Shown: positions 25,529 to 34,062 of the stretch, piece after piece
Numbering within the stretch: the stretch's first letter is position 1
Layout: each line of letters begins with the position of its first letter
Assembly (NCBI GenBank): GCA_030595055.1
Contig: JAUVEB010000002.1
Location: 1 to 48,337, forward strand
From: Desulfuromonadaceae bacterium
GTDB lineage: Bacteria > Desulfobacterota > Desulfuromonadia > Desulfuromonadales > Geopsychrobacteraceae
Length of the DNA: 48,337 nt
Reading direction: 5' to 3'
Program-made: the position numbers and the translations under genes
Notes under the pieces: generated by a model
The model's database searches: none
Seen by the model: the letters and a program-made list of their open reading frames with translations, nothing else
What the model was told of the DNA's origin: nothing

Positions 25529-25795
25529 ATGCCGATGGAACAGATCTATCAAGCAACCCTCGACAAGTGGGGGGAAGACGCCCAGTACGACCAAGCGGTC
25601 GAAGAATGTGCCGAATTGATCGCCGCACTGAAACATTATCGGCGCGGCAAGATCGACGAACAAGCGGTCATTTCAGAACTGGCGGATGTCAGCCTGATGC
25701 TTGGTCAACTCAGCTGGATGTTCGGCCCCGAAAAGGTAGCCGCCGCAAAAGAAATGAAACTGGCAAAACTGAACAGATTGTTGTCGACCCCCTGA
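25529..25795 (+). CDS. Small MazG-like nucleotide pyrophosphohydrolase-type protein
   Basis: This protein of about 88 residues shows the all-alpha NTP pyrophosphohydrolase pattern: E-E-C-A-E-L near 22-27 and E-L-A-D-V-S-L-M-L near 50-58, giving the E-E-x-x-E and E-x-x-D metal-binding residues. MazG-type enzymes hydrolyse NTPs or dNTPs to monophosphates. The protein is shorter than MazG and its substrate is unknown. I start at ATG 25529 after CAGG; another ATG lies two codons later and an extension to 25499 would enter the terminator. Confidence 0.65.
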   Translation: MPMEQIYQATLDKWGEDAQYDQAVEECAELIAALKHYRRGKIDEQAVISELADVSLMLGQLSWMFGPEKVAAAKEMKLAKLNRLLSTP

Positions 25796-25878
25796 AACAG
25801 TTAAATCGATCACATTTTTCAAATTGAATCCCCGGAGGAAAAGACCCGGCAAGAATCAGGGTCAGTTGCCTGCCTGAT

Positions 25879-26397
25879 TCAAAGCGTTTTCAAACGACCG
25901 CCGCAAGAACGATGGATATAGTCACCCCGACGGTTTAAACGCCGGACTCGCTGCAAAACAAACCCACATTTCAGACAAACCGCAACCGGCTTCAGACGGG
26001 TGCGGTGCAACTGGGCAAGCTCAGCACTTTCGCCACATCGGACCGGAAGAATCCCCAACGCTACGGCCCAAGCTTGCCAGGCCCTGCCATGACCACGGCG
26101 CTGAACTTTTTTCGGTTGATGGCTCAAATGGTCACAGGCATGGGCGACTTCATGTAGAAAGGTCTGCTGTAAACTCTCTGGCGACTGAACAAACTGCAGA
26201 CGAATACAAACCGGCTCTCCTGTTTTGAAAATATAGGCTCCGAGCATTCGGCTTGCCCGGCTGCTTTTGATCGGAACCCCTGCCAAACGTTGCAGCAGAG
26301 CATCGACAGCATTCCCTTCGAGTGCCTGTTTAACCGCATCTTCAATCCGGCACCAGAGGTTTTGTTCCGTGGCAAAGCTTTTAACCGTCATCATCAT
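25879..26397 (-). CDS. SprT-like zinc metalloprotease-domain protein
   Basis: Residues about 80-110 hold L-H-E-V-A-H-A with a downstream His (H-G-x-x-W), the HExxH zinc site of the SprT/Spartan family. A C-terminal zinc ribbon has C-L-K-C-G-F and a later C-G-G. Spartan proteins cut DNA-protein crosslinks; bacterial SprT is poorly defined. The start is uncertain: three ATG codons in a row (26389-26397) have no clear ribosome site, and a TTG at 26433 would overlap the divergent rhomboid gene. A small inverted repeat, GAATCAGG/CCTGATTC, at 25853-25880 lies at its end. Confidence 0.75.
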   Translation of the reverse strand: MMMTVKSFATEQNLWCRIEDAVKQALEGNAVDALLQRLAGVPIKSSRASRMLGAYIFKTGEPVCIRLQFVQSPESLQQTFLHEVAHACDHLSHQPKKVQRRGHGRAWQAWAVALGILPVRCGESAELAQLHRTRLKPVAVCLKCGFVLQRVRRLNRRGDYIHRSCGGRLKTL

Positions 26398-26456
26398 ACA
26401 AATGGATGTAGCAGTTATCTGATGACCTGACAATGCTCATCTGCGAAAATAGCCGA

Positions 26457-27398
26457 ATGACGAACAAAACGGACATTGAGATTGAACAATTGGACTGGGT
26501 GGCGATTCCACCACAACTGGAAGATGGGCCGATCGTCCGGCAGCTGACAAAAAAACAACTGCGCAACTGGGCTCTGGTTTTACAGGCGCGGCAGATCCCT
26601 TGCCGTAGCGAACAAGGCACGCAAGGCCGGCAAATACTGGTACCGATCGATCAGTTTCGGGAAGCCTGCGAAGAATTGCGTAAATATGAGATAGAAAATC
26701 GCAACTGGCCGCCCCCCCTTCCAACGTCACCGCCACAACGGGAAAACCGGACCGCAACCATCTGGGTGCTGATTCTACTGGCAATCTTCCACAATTTCAC
26801 TTTACAGAAAATCACTTTATTCGGCCATCCGGTCGACTGGATGGCCCAGGGCAATGCCCAAGCCGGAAAAATATTAGCCGGAGAATGGTGGCGGCTGGTC
26901 ACTGCCCTGACTCTGCATTCCGGAGCCTTACACCTGGCCGGCAACATGCTTGTCGGTGGGATATTCATGCTCCGTCTCTGCCGTGATCTCGGCTCCGGAA
27001 CGGCTTGGAATCTTGTCCTCGCTGCCGGAGCCCTCGGCAACCTGGTGAACGCTCTGCTGCAATCACCAAACCACCGTTCCATCGGTGCATCAACTGCCGT
27101 CTTCGGTGCCGTCGGCATACTTGCAGCGATCAACGTGCTGCATTACCGAATCAATTTGCGCCACCGCTGGCCACTCCCAATTGCAGCCGCACTGGGCTTA
27201 CTGGCGATGCTTGGAGCGGCCGGCGACACAACCGATCTTGGTGCCCACCTGTTCGGTCTGCTGGCGGGGATTGCCTTGGGGTTAACCTACAAATTCTTTT
27301 TGGGCAAGCTTGGCCAGCCAAATAAATCCACCAACTCGGTCTTGGTTTCTCTGGCTATCGCCGTCATCAGCTATGCCTGGTTCACCGCACTGAAATAG
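26457..27398 (+). CDS. Rhomboid-family intramembrane serine protease
   Basis: The protein has about 313 residues. A soluble N-terminal region of about 100 residues precedes a six-helix rhomboid core. The active site is present: W-W-R-L-V-T-A-L-T-L-H then N-M near the first loop, Ser212 in G-A-S-T-A-V-F-G and His264 in G-A-H-L-F-G-L-L. Rhomboids cut transmembrane proteins in the inner membrane. The start is ambiguous; ATG 26457 is chosen, with ATG 26433 as the alternative. Neither has a strong ribosome site. It diverges from the SprT-like gene. Confidence 0.87.
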   Translation: MTNKTDIEIEQLDWVAIPPQLEDGPIVRQLTKKQLRNWALVLQARQIPCRSEQGTQGRQILVPIDQFREACEELRKYEIENRNWPPPLPTSPPQRENRTATIWVLILLAIFHNFTLQKITLFGHPVDWMAQGNAQAGKILAGEWWRLVTALTLHSGALHLAGNMLVGGIFMLRLCRDLGSGTAWNLVLAAGALGNLVNALLQSPNHRSIGASTAVFGAVGILAAINVLHYRINLRHRWPLPIAAALGLLAMLGAAGDTTDLGAHLFGLLAGIALGLTYKFFLGKLGQPNKSTNSVLVSLAIAVISYAWFTALK

Positions 27399-27430
27399 CC
27401 CGATTGCAAAAGTTGCAACCAAACCGGTGT

Positions 27431-27490
27431 CCCGTGCGGTTAGTCGTGTCAATTGAATTCTGGCCCTTTGGGGCGCTGCCCGCGTTGCGC
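27431..27490 (+). repeat. Solo arm of the CCCGTGCGG palindromic element
   Basis: CCCGTGCGGTTAGTCGTGTC, then GAATTCTGGCCC, then CGCTGCCCGCGTTGCGC match in order the arm sequences of the element at 21897-22060. The opposite arm is not found downstream. It lies in the 239-bp gap between the rhomboid and macro-domain genes; I see no gene there. Confidence 0.65.
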
Positions 27491-27637
27491 AAATTGCCGC
27501 TGTAATGCTATGGCTGTCCGGCGATCAAGGGTCCAGCATGGCAGTGGTGAAAGCCAATCAAAACACCAGAAACTGGAAATCCCAGCTTGTTTCGCTATAC
27601 TTTTGCCAACTGTCAATTCTGCGCTACGGAGGTCAGC

Positions 27638-28159
27638 ATGGCTGCCGAAATTGAAATTATCCAGGGGGATATCACCCAACTCTCCGTTGCTGCCATCGTC
27701 AATGCCGCCAACAACAGGTTGCTCGGTGGCGGTGGTGTAGACGGTGCCATTCATCGCGCTGCCGGACCGGAATTGCTGGCAGAATGTCGAACCTTGCACG
27801 GTTGCCCAACCGGGGAAGCAAGAATGACTGCCGGTTACCGTCTGTCGGCAAAAAAAGTGATTCACACCGTCGGCCCGGTATGGCACGGTGGTACTCAGGG
27901 TGAACCACAATTGCTGGCGAACTGTTACCGCAACAGTTTGCGTCTCGCAGCAGATATCGGTCTAACCAGCATTGCCTTTCCGTCGATCAGTACCGGGGTC
28001 TATGGCTACCCCATTGAAAAAGCTTGCCGGATTGCCATTCATGAAACCTTGCAATTCCTCAAGCAGAAAAATTCACTGGAAAAAATTATTTTCTGCTGTT
28101 TTTCCGACAAAGATGCCGAGTGTTATCGGCAAACGCTTGCGGAACTGACAAGCAAATAA
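27638..28159 (+). CDS. Macro-domain protein, O-acetyl-ADP-ribose deacetylase type
   Basis: This protein of about 173 residues is a single macro domain. Key segments are [32 protein letters not shown] and [12 protein letters not shown]. The second and third are the ADP-ribose-binding loops. The match is to the YmdB/MacroD branch, which hydrolyses O-acetyl-ADP-ribose or removes ADP-ribose from proteins. ATG 27638 follows GGAGG; a longer frame to 27587 adds nothing conserved. It ends close to the convergent nitroreductase gene. Confidence 0.9.
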   Translation: MAAEIEIIQGDITQLSVAAIVNAANNRLLGGGGVDGAIHRAAGPELLAECRTLHGCPTGEARMTAGYRLSAKKVIHTVGPVWHGGTQGEPQLLANCYRNSLRLAADIGLTSIAFPSISTGVYGYPIEKACRIAIHETLQFLKQKNSLEKIIFCCFSDKDAECYRQTLAELTSK

Positions 28160-28165
28160 TCTTTC

Positions 28166-28687
28166 TCAGCAACTGAAATGATTCCGGTGGATCTTTTCAT
28201 CCAACAGAGATGCGCGTGGGTGCCCCGCTTTTTCTTCATCCGGATAGCCGAAAGCGATCACCATCGGCACCTCCATCCCCACCGGCAACCCGACCAACTC
28301 GCGGACATATTCCGAAGCCGTTTCCCCATCGCGCAGGCGCAGGCGCAATTGCGCCCAGCAACTTTTCAGCCCGAGCTCTTCACCCGCCAGCTGCGCAATA
28401 ATTGCCGCGATGGAGCAATCTTCAATCCAGACATCGCTGACTGTCGGATCGGCAGCGATGACAACCGCCAAAGGAGCACTGGCAAAAAAGGCGGTACCGT
28501 GCGCTTTGGCGCCGGCAAATTGTTGCAAAAGCTGTGGGTCATCAACAACCACAAACCGGCAGGGTTGCAGATCCCGCGAAGTCGGAGAGCGCAATAACGC
28601 CTCACAAAGCTGCTCGATCTTCTCCGCTTCGACCGGCCGATTGTGAAATTTCCGGACACTGCGCCGCTGACGTAATAATTCAAGCAT
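28166..28687 (-). CDS. Nitroreductase-family FMN protein
   Basis: The 173-residue protein starts L-L-R-Q-R-R-S-V-R-K-F, the FMN phosphate-binding segment. It continues with S-P-T-S-R-D-L-Q-P-C-R-F and later V-I-A-F-G-Y-P. Members reduce nitro compounds, quinones or flavins with NAD(P)H. ATG 28687 has GGAGG at about 8 nt; the ATG two codons upstream is too close to it. It is the last gene of a TPR-YbaK-nitroreductase group, 23 nt after YbaK. Confidence 0.87.
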   Translation of the reverse strand: MLELLRQRRSVRKFHNRPVEAEKIEQLCEALLRSPTSRDLQPCRFVVVDDPQLLQQFAGAKAHGTAFFASAPLAVVIAADPTVSDVWIEDCSIAAIIAQLAGEELGLKSCWAQLRLRLRDGETASEYVRELVGLPVGMEVPMVIAFGYPDEEKAGHPRASLLDEKIHRNHFSC

Positions 28688-28710
28688 AACCATTCCTCCG
28701 AATTTGCAAA

Positions 28711-29172
28711 TTAGCCACAGACAACCGCAGCTTGCCCCCCTGTCAACTGTTGCAACTGCTGATAGGTTACCGGGACAGCTGAATAATCATTTCCTGCGGC
28801 AGCGTAAACCTTCTCAAAGCGCTGCAGGGAAACGTCCAGCAATATCGGTAATTCCCTGGTCAACAGAAAAGGGCAAACCCCGCCCGGCAGATAGCCGGTA
28901 TATTGCGACACCTCTTCGGCGTGCGGCAGCTTCACCTTGCCGGACAATCCTGCCGCCTTCTTTAAGAGCGAACTCTTGACCTTCATATCACCACAGGTGA
29001 CAACGGCAACCGGTTTGCCGCCGATCAAAAACAGCAGGGTTTTAGCAATCTCGGCGGGGGTGCAACCAACCGCAGCAGCCGCGGCCTCAGCTGTCGGGGT
29101 CGGCTGCTGATACTCGCGAACTTCGATTCCATACTCGGCCAGATACTTTTTAACCTCGACAATGCTCGGCAT
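28711..29172 (-). CDS. YbaK/EbsC-family aminoacyl-tRNA deacylase-like protein
   Basis: This 153-residue single-domain protein has T-A-E-A-A-A-A-A-V-G, I-A-K-T-L-L-F and a later G-G-V-C-P-F segment, as in YbaK and ProX. Family members hydrolyse mischarged tRNAs such as Cys-tRNA(Pro) or Ala-tRNA(Pro). Specificity cannot be read from the sequence. It starts 2 nt after the TPR gene stop, so it is co-transcribed. Together with dtd this is a second tRNA-proofreading enzyme in the window. Confidence 0.85.
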   Translation of the reverse strand: MPSIVEVKKYLAEYGIEVREYQQPTPTAEAAAAAVGCTPAEIAKTLLFLIGGKPVAVVTCGDMKVKSSLLKKAAGLSGKVKLPHAEEVSQYTGYLPGGVCPFLLTRELPILLDVSLQRFEKVYAAAGNDYSAVPVTYQQLQQLTGGQAAVVCG

Positions 29173-29174
29173 TT

Positions 29175-30434
29175 TCAGGTATCCAATCCGGCCAGTTGGA
29201 TGACTGCTTCCTGATGCAGTTCAGGAGTCAGCCGCGGATCATCAACCACCCTTTTCAGTAAATTCAATCCCTCTTTACGCCAGTTGCGAGCCAGATAGGT
29301 TTGAGCCACACGTAACTGCCAACGGGGATTTTCTGGATCCTCACGGCAGGCCGCGTTGAAAGTATCAAGTATTTTCCCCAGATCCCGTTTCTGCCGCAAC
29401 AGAAATTCTGCCAGCGGCAGGTTCAGCCCCCCGCGACAGCCCCCTCCGGACAGTCGATTCAACACCTCCTCCGCCTCCTCCAGGGCCCCCGCCTGTTCCA
29501 GTAAAGACGCTCCCAACACCAGGAACGCGGGGTCAACGGCACCCTCTACCAGGGCCTGGCGAGTATGCACAAGGGCCTGTTCCTGCGCTTCTTCCTGAAC
29601 GAAGAGGACTGCCAATTGGGCATGGCAAAATGCCGGGTCTTGCCCCTTATCAAGCATCCTCTGCAAGAACTCCCGGGCCATATCAGCGGTACCGAGAGCC
29701 ACCAGCACCGACACCAGCGCTTCGGTTGCCGGCAACAAGTCAGGATTCTCCTGCAGCGCCGTTTCCAGCGATTTTCGGGCTTCCTCTCTTTGGCCGCAGC
29801 GAGCTTGGGCAGATCCCAATTCGAACCAGTAAAGGTCATCCTGCTCTGCTCCCGAAAGCCCCTGCCAACGCAACAACGCCTCTCCATCCTGCCCTGCATG
29901 AGCAAACAGAAAGCCCTCCAGGAATTGTTCACTTTTGTGCCGGTAGCGTTCAGCAAGATCCGGCGGATAAGAGATCAACACCAACTCCAGTCGACTGTCA
30001 AGATCCGGAAAATCACTTTCCTCATGGGTTGACGGCGTCAGTTTCTGCGGGGCACAATGACTACAGGAAACATTGGACAACCCTTCCGACACATTTTCAA
30101 TGGTCGGCTGAAGCGGTTTCATACTCACTTCTTCAATCTCTCTGCGCAACTCGGCACTACAGACTTGCTGCAGAGCCAATTGCAGATGTTCGTCAGCCCG
30201 CTCCGGCTCCCCGGCTCGCTGAAAACCGCAAGCCTCGTCCAGGTTCAGTCGAGCCAATCCATCACCGGCAGTCACCGCTAAGCGCTCCACTTCGGCAACC
30301 TCTTCTGCGGGCAAATTCTGTCCCTGCAGCTGTTCGGCCAGCAACCGGGCATCGGCAAAACGCTTCTGCGCCAGCGCTTTGCGCAAGCCGTCAACGGAGG
30401 CACCGCCACCGAATATTTTTCCCAACCAACCCAT
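29175..30434 (-). CDS. TPR-repeat protein of unknown function
   Basis: This 419-residue protein begins M-G-W-L-G-K-I-F-G-G-G and is mostly helical. The C-terminal half has tandem TPR-like units with repeated A-x-x-L-x-x-A patterns, for example E-E-A-R-K-S-L-E-T-A-L-Q-E-N-P (around 215-235). A C-x-x-C pair (S-C-S-H-C) lies near 125 in a non-repeat linker. There is no signal peptide. TPR arrays mediate protein contacts; no partner is evident. The ATG follows AAGGAC. The inverted-repeat element 30463-30580 lies 28 nt upstream and may carry its promoter. Confidence 0.7.
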   Translation of the reverse strand: MGWLGKIFGGGASVDGLRKALAQKRFADARLLAEQLQGQNLPAEEVAEVERLAVTAGDGLARLNLDEACGFQRAGEPERADEHLQLALQQVCSAELRREIEEVSMKPLQPTIENVSEGLSNVSCSHCAPQKLTPSTHEESDFPDLDSRLELVLISYPPDLAERYRHKSEQFLEGFLFAHAGQDGEALLRWQGLSGAEQDDLYWFELGSAQARCGQREEARKSLETALQENPDLLPATEALVSVLVALGTADMAREFLQRMLDKGQDPAFCHAQLAVLFVQEEAQEQALVHTRQALVEGAVDPAFLVLGASLLEQAGALEEAEEVLNRLSGGGCRGGLNLPLAEFLLRQKRDLGKILDTFNAACREDPENPRWQLRVAQTYLARNWRKEGLNLLKRVVDDPRLTPELHQEAVIQLAGLDT

Positions 30435-30462
30435 GAAAATATGTCCTTCGATGATAGATTGT

Positions 30463-30580
30463 TGTAACGATTCAGCAAGATGTGCTGGTGATGCCCATGG
30501 AAAGGGTCATATATTCATTCAATCTGCGGCCCTTGGAATAGGCGGACCGGCACATCAGCACCCGTTCTGAATAGATTACA
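30463..30580 (-). repeat. TIR-bounded non-coding element, short form
   Basis: The ends are imperfect inverted repeats: TGTAACGATTCAG (30463-30475) against CTGAATAGATTACA (30567-30580), continued by GTGCTGGTGATGCC against GGCACATCAGCACC. On the minus strand it matches 33865-34023 in order but lacks that copy's 41-bp centre. Both copies end 28-39 nt before a start codon in the same orientation. It is the only content of the gap 30435-30588. Confidence 0.75.
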
Positions 30581-30588
30581 GATTTTTT

Positions 30589-31680
30589 TCAGAAGAGGCG
30601 ATCGATAGTTTCGAAATCGAGCTCACTCTCAGCCAGTTGCTGTACCAGGGCAATTTTTTCTTCGTCATCTGCGCGGATTTTGGCGACATCCTCCATGATG
30701 GTTGTATAAATTTTCGCCATCGTATCGGTTGAACGCATGTAGGGTATCCCGGCATCGTCGAGAACCCGCTGGACAATATCGGCAACCGGTGCCCCCCCCG
30801 AGATGACCAGACCGGCAATTTTAGTCCGATATTCGGGAAGATGATAGAGAGTCGCCAGCATGACCAGCACTTCGTCCCGGCTACTGGTGACAACCAGCAG
30901 AGTCGAATCGAGCAGTTTATCAATGACCCGCTGGGTCGAAGCCGCCCCCAGTTGGAAATGATGGGTAATTCGGCGAGCATCTTCCGGCGCAGCATGCAAC
31001 TCAAGCTTCAACAGTTCCGAGAGATACTTCAATGTCGGGTTGGCGAGGATCGGCGAATAGTTAAACCCCCCGACCACCCTGATGCCGCTCTCCTTGAACG
31101 CCAAACGGAGATAATGCAGGGTCGTGTCCCGCTTCTCCTTCAACAGCTTGTTCGGCAGCACCACCCGAACCTCGGCGCCGGCTTCCCGAAAGAGAGCCAG
31201 ATTCAGATTTATCGCGTCAATGACGTTGCCGATCCCGCCACCGGCAACCATCAGCACCGGGGCATTCAGACGTTTCGCCAGCCGGGCATTGTTCAAACCG
31301 ACCACCGAACCGACCCCGGCATGCCCGGCGCCCTCGATAATCAGAAAATCACACTTTTCTTCCAACGCGACCGTCGCCCGGCAGATCTGTTCCAGATAAA
31401 GTTGCGGATCGATCTTTCCATCAAGAACATCGCGAGTTGTCTGCGGCTGCAGCACCACCGGCGACATAAGTGACAGATCCTTATCCATATCGAAAACATG
31501 CGCTATGAGCGCCGCATCAACATCGACATCCCGCCCCCGGCAACTGGTTCTTTTCGGGCCGAACGGTTTGATAAAACCAATCCTTTGGTACTTCCTGCGT
31601 GCCAGATGCAACAAGGACAGGCTGGTTGTGGTTTTACCGCAGTGCTGATCGGTCGCGGCGATAAAGATTTTCTTGCACAT
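30589..31680 (-). CDS. P-loop (BioD/Pta-N-like) plus DRTGG-domain protein
   Basis: At 363 residues it has an N-terminal nucleotide-binding domain with A-T-D-Q-H-C-G-K-T-T-T-S (residues 9-20, P-loop variant) and F-L-I-I-E-G-A-G-H. A DRTGG-type domain covers about 215-325 (I-A-G-L-V-I-S-G-G-A-P). Together they resemble the N-terminal half of long phosphotransacetylases, but the acetyltransferase domain is missing. A regulatory or ligand-sensing role is inferred. ATG 31680 has AAGGAG with 7-nt spacing. It follows the HDOD gene by about 70 nt. Confidence 0.8.
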   Translation of the reverse strand: MCKKIFIAATDQHCGKTTTSLSLLHLARRKYQRIGFIKPFGPKRTSCRGRDVDVDAALIAHVFDMDKDLSLMSPVVLQPQTTRDVLDGKIDPQLYLEQICRATVALEEKCDFLIIEGAGHAGVGSVVGLNNARLAKRLNAPVLMVAGGGIGNVIDAINLNLALFREAGAEVRVVLPNKLLKEKRDTTLHYLRLAFKESGIRVVGGFNYSPILANPTLKYLSELLKLELHAAPEDARRITHHFQLGAASTQRVIDKLLDSTLLVVTSSRDEVLVMLATLYHLPEYRTKIAGLVISGGAPVADIVQRVLDDAGIPYMRSTDTMAKIYTTIMEDVAKIRADDEEKIALVQQLAESELDFETIDRLF

Positions 31681-31752
31681 AAACCGTCTCCTTGGGAGGG
31701 GAGGAAGTGCGGATTGCATTAAAAATCAACCGTTGAAAGCTACCAGGCGGCA

Positions 31753-32610
31753 TCAAGAAAGGAAAAGGTTCCGCTCCTTGACAAACTCAGGGTGAAATTT
31801 TTCCAACAACTCTTCAACCACGATCGGGTTGGCTGCCAATGCCATCGCTCCCTTGTTTCTGGTCAGATCGATGCTGTCGTCCGCCTGCAATTGACCGATA
31901 CCGTAATAGCGACAGAAATCACTTGCCAGGCAAAGAATCGCACAAATCGTAAAGACCTCCCCATCTTCATCCCGCAGTTTTTCGAATTCATGGTGATGCT
32001 GGGTGGCTTTGACGAGTGTTTTCGGGTAATTCCAGTAGTCGAGCAGGGCGGCCCCGACCAACTCGTGAGAGTAGGCAAAAAGGGCGCGCTCGACATCCTG
32101 CAGGCTACCCTTCCCGGCATCAACAATCCGGACCACTTCCTTGTAGAGATCCTTGTCACGATTCATCATCACCACTTTGCCGATATGGTGCTGTAAGCCG
32201 GCCAGATAGGCCTCATTTTTATCGATTTCGGTCAGCTGGTCAGCAAGCATCCGGCTGGCCACGGCGCTGCCGATCGACATTTCCCACAAGCGTCGCTCCA
32301 GCAGACCGTAGGTTTTATGTGCAGTACGCAAACTGCTTTCCAGAGCGAGATTTTTCAGGACATTTTCACCAATAACAATAATCGCCCGGTCAACAGTGGT
32401 GATCTGCTTTTGTTGCTCATAGAAAGCCGAATTGGCCATCCGCATCAGCCGCGCTGAAAGCACCGGATCCAGGGATACGGCGTTGGCGAGTTCCTTGATC
32501 GTCAGGTCCGGTTTTCGTAACAGTTCGAGTATCTTGCTCGCCACAAGCGGTGACGGCGGAAGCTCTCCCATGTTTTTGATAATCGTACTGAAATCCGTAT
32601 AGGTCGCCAT
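31753..32610 (-). CDS. HDOD-domain signalling protein
   Basis: The 285-residue protein has the HDOD core: L-P-P-S-P-L-V-A-S-K-I-L-E-L near 17-30, L-A-N-A-V-S-L-D-P-V-L-S-A-R-L-M-R-M-A-N-S-A-F and L-A-G-L-Q-H-H-I-G-K. The HD pair is replaced by His-His, as expected for HDOD proteins, which lack the HD phosphodiesterase centre. Roles lie in c-di-GMP-linked or stress regulation. ATG 32610 is 8 nt after the threonine aldolase stop; a longer frame inside that gene is not supported. Confidence 0.88.
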   Translation of the reverse strand: MATYTDFSTIIKNMGELPPSPLVASKILELLRKPDLTIKELANAVSLDPVLSARLMRMANSAFYEQQKQITTVDRAIIVIGENVLKNLALESSLRTAHKTYGLLERRLWEMSIGSAVASRMLADQLTEIDKNEAYLAGLQHHIGKVVMMNRDKDLYKEVVRIVDAGKGSLQDVERALFAYSHELVGAALLDYWNYPKTLVKATQHHHEFEKLRDEDGEVFTICAILCLASDFCRYYGIGQLQADDSIDLTRNKGAMALAANPIVVEELLEKFHPEFVKERNLFLS

Positions 32611-32618
32611 ACTGCCCG

Positions 32619-33671
32619 TCACCTCACCTGCGCCTGAAGCCCCGCAGCAATCCTGCGCAACTCTTCGCCGAAAGCAAGGATCTCCTCTTCCCGACTCTGC
32701 CAGGAACACATGAACCGGGCATGGCCGGAACCGATAAAGGTGTAAAAATGCCACCCGGCTGCATGCAATGCATCAATCAAAGCTTCCGGCATCTGCACAA
32801 AAACCGCGTTGGCCTGCACCGGATGAACCAGTTGAATCACATCCAACGACTGTAATTGCTCCGCCAGCAACTGAGCACAGCGATTGGCATGGGCGGCATT
32901 CTGTAAAAGTGTCCCCTGCTGTAACATGCCGGCCCAGGGTGCGGATAAAAAACGCATCTTCGAGGCCAGCTGGCCCGCTTGTTTACATCGATAATCAAAT
33001 TCCTCTGCCAGTTGTCGGTCGAAAAAGACCACCGCTTCACCGACAGCCATGCCGTTTTTGGTGCCGCCGAAAGTCAACACATCGACCCCGACCTGCCAGG
33101 TTATTTCCTTGGCCGACAGATTGAGAGTTGCGAGCGCATTGGCGAAACGGGCGCCATCCATATGTAACTTCAGCTGATGGCGTTTGGCCAGATCATCGAC
33201 AAGCTGCAATTCCTCGCGTGAATAAACCGTCCCCAGCTCGGTCGCCTGGGTGATACTCAGCACTTTCGGTTTTGGATAATGGATATCGGTGCGCCGCTCA
33301 ACGGTCCGGGTCACTGCATCAGGATCAATCTTGCCGTCAGCTCCAGGGACGAGAAGAATCTTGGTGCCGTTAGAAAAAAACTCCGCCGCCCCGCATTCAT
33401 CCGTTTCCACGTGGGCCATCTCGTGACAGATGATGCTGTGATAAGAACGGCAGAGGGCGGCCAGTGCCAGTGAATTGGCTGCGGTGCCGTTAAAAACAAA
33501 AAATACCTGACAGTCGGTCTCAAAAAACTCCCGCAGGGCATCGCAGGCTTTCGCTGTCCAGCAATCATCGCCATAGGAATTGACATAGCCCGAGTTTGCC
33601 TCGACCAACGCCTGCCAGGCCTGTGGACAAATACCGCTGTAATTATCGCTGGCGAACATATTTTTATCCAT
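32619..33671 (-). CDS. ltaE: Low-specificity L-threonine aldolase
   Basis: This 350-residue PLP enzyme cleaves L-threonine or allo-threonine to glycine and acetaldehyde. It shows F-A-S-D-N-Y-S-G at the start, V-F-N-G-T-A-A-N-S-L-A, H-M-D-G-A-R-F-A-N-A and Lys205 in T-F-G-G-T-K-N-G, which forms the PLP aldimine. It leads the ltaE-HDOD-DRTGG group. Beta-eliminating relatives share the fold, but the motifs favour the aldolase. Confidence 0.9.
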   Translation of the reverse strand: MDKNMFASDNYSGICPQAWQALVEANSGYVNSYGDDCWTAKACDALREFFETDCQVFFVFNGTAANSLALAALCRSYHSIICHEMAHVETDECGAAEFFSNGTKILLVPGADGKIDPDAVTRTVERRTDIHYPKPKVLSITQATELGTVYSREELQLVDDLAKRHQLKLHMDGARFANALATLNLSAKEITWQVGVDVLTFGGTKNGMAVGEAVVFFDRQLAEEFDYRCKQAGQLASKMRFLSAPWAGMLQQGTLLQNAAHANRCAQLLAEQLQSLDVIQLVHPVQANAVFVQMPEALIDALHAAGWHFYTFIGSGHARFMCSWQSREEEILAFGEELRRIAAGLQAQVR

Positions 33672-33864
33672 TTATCCAACTTCCATTAGAGCAACATAAC
33701 AAGGCTGCCGCTAACCGTATAGTAAAATAATACCCTGAGGACGAGGGCTTGTTTATTTCCACGAAAACAAAACTTCACTGACAACAAACTTCTGTCTTGA
33801 CGATTATCGGCATATCGGGCAGTTTATTACGCTCTTAATATTCCGCCTGATACCGTTGTTTTTA

Positions 33865-34023
33865 TGTAACTATTCAGAATGGGTGCTGATGGTCTGGTGC
33901 CGCCTATGCCAAGGTCCGCCGATTGAATGAATATATGGCCATCCCCGGGGCTTGACTGTCGCCATCCGGGCGACAATCTCCCTTTCCATGGGCATCACCG
34001 GCACATTTTACTGAATCAGTTAC
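33865..34023 (+). repeat. TIR-bounded non-coding element, long form
   Basis: The ends TGTAACTATTCAG (33865-33877) and CTGAATCAGTTAC (34011-34023) are near inverted repeats, followed inward by GGGTGCTGATG against CATCACCGGCAC. It matches the reverse complement of 30463-30580 except for a 41-bp insert (33939-33979) that holds a perfect hairpin, TGTCGCC and GGCGACA. It ends 39 nt before the cupin-XRE start. The rest of 33672-34062 is AT-rich with no gene; TTGACG at 33797 is a possible -35. Confidence 0.75.
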
Positions 34024-34062
34024 GTTTTTATTATCATAAACACCGTCAAAAAAGGAGTCGAG

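Noticed and set aside
33865-34023. A c-di-GMP (GEMM) riboswitch upstream of the cupin-XRE gene
   Set aside because: The GEMM consensus blocks are absent and the ends are inverted repeats typical of a mobile palindrome.
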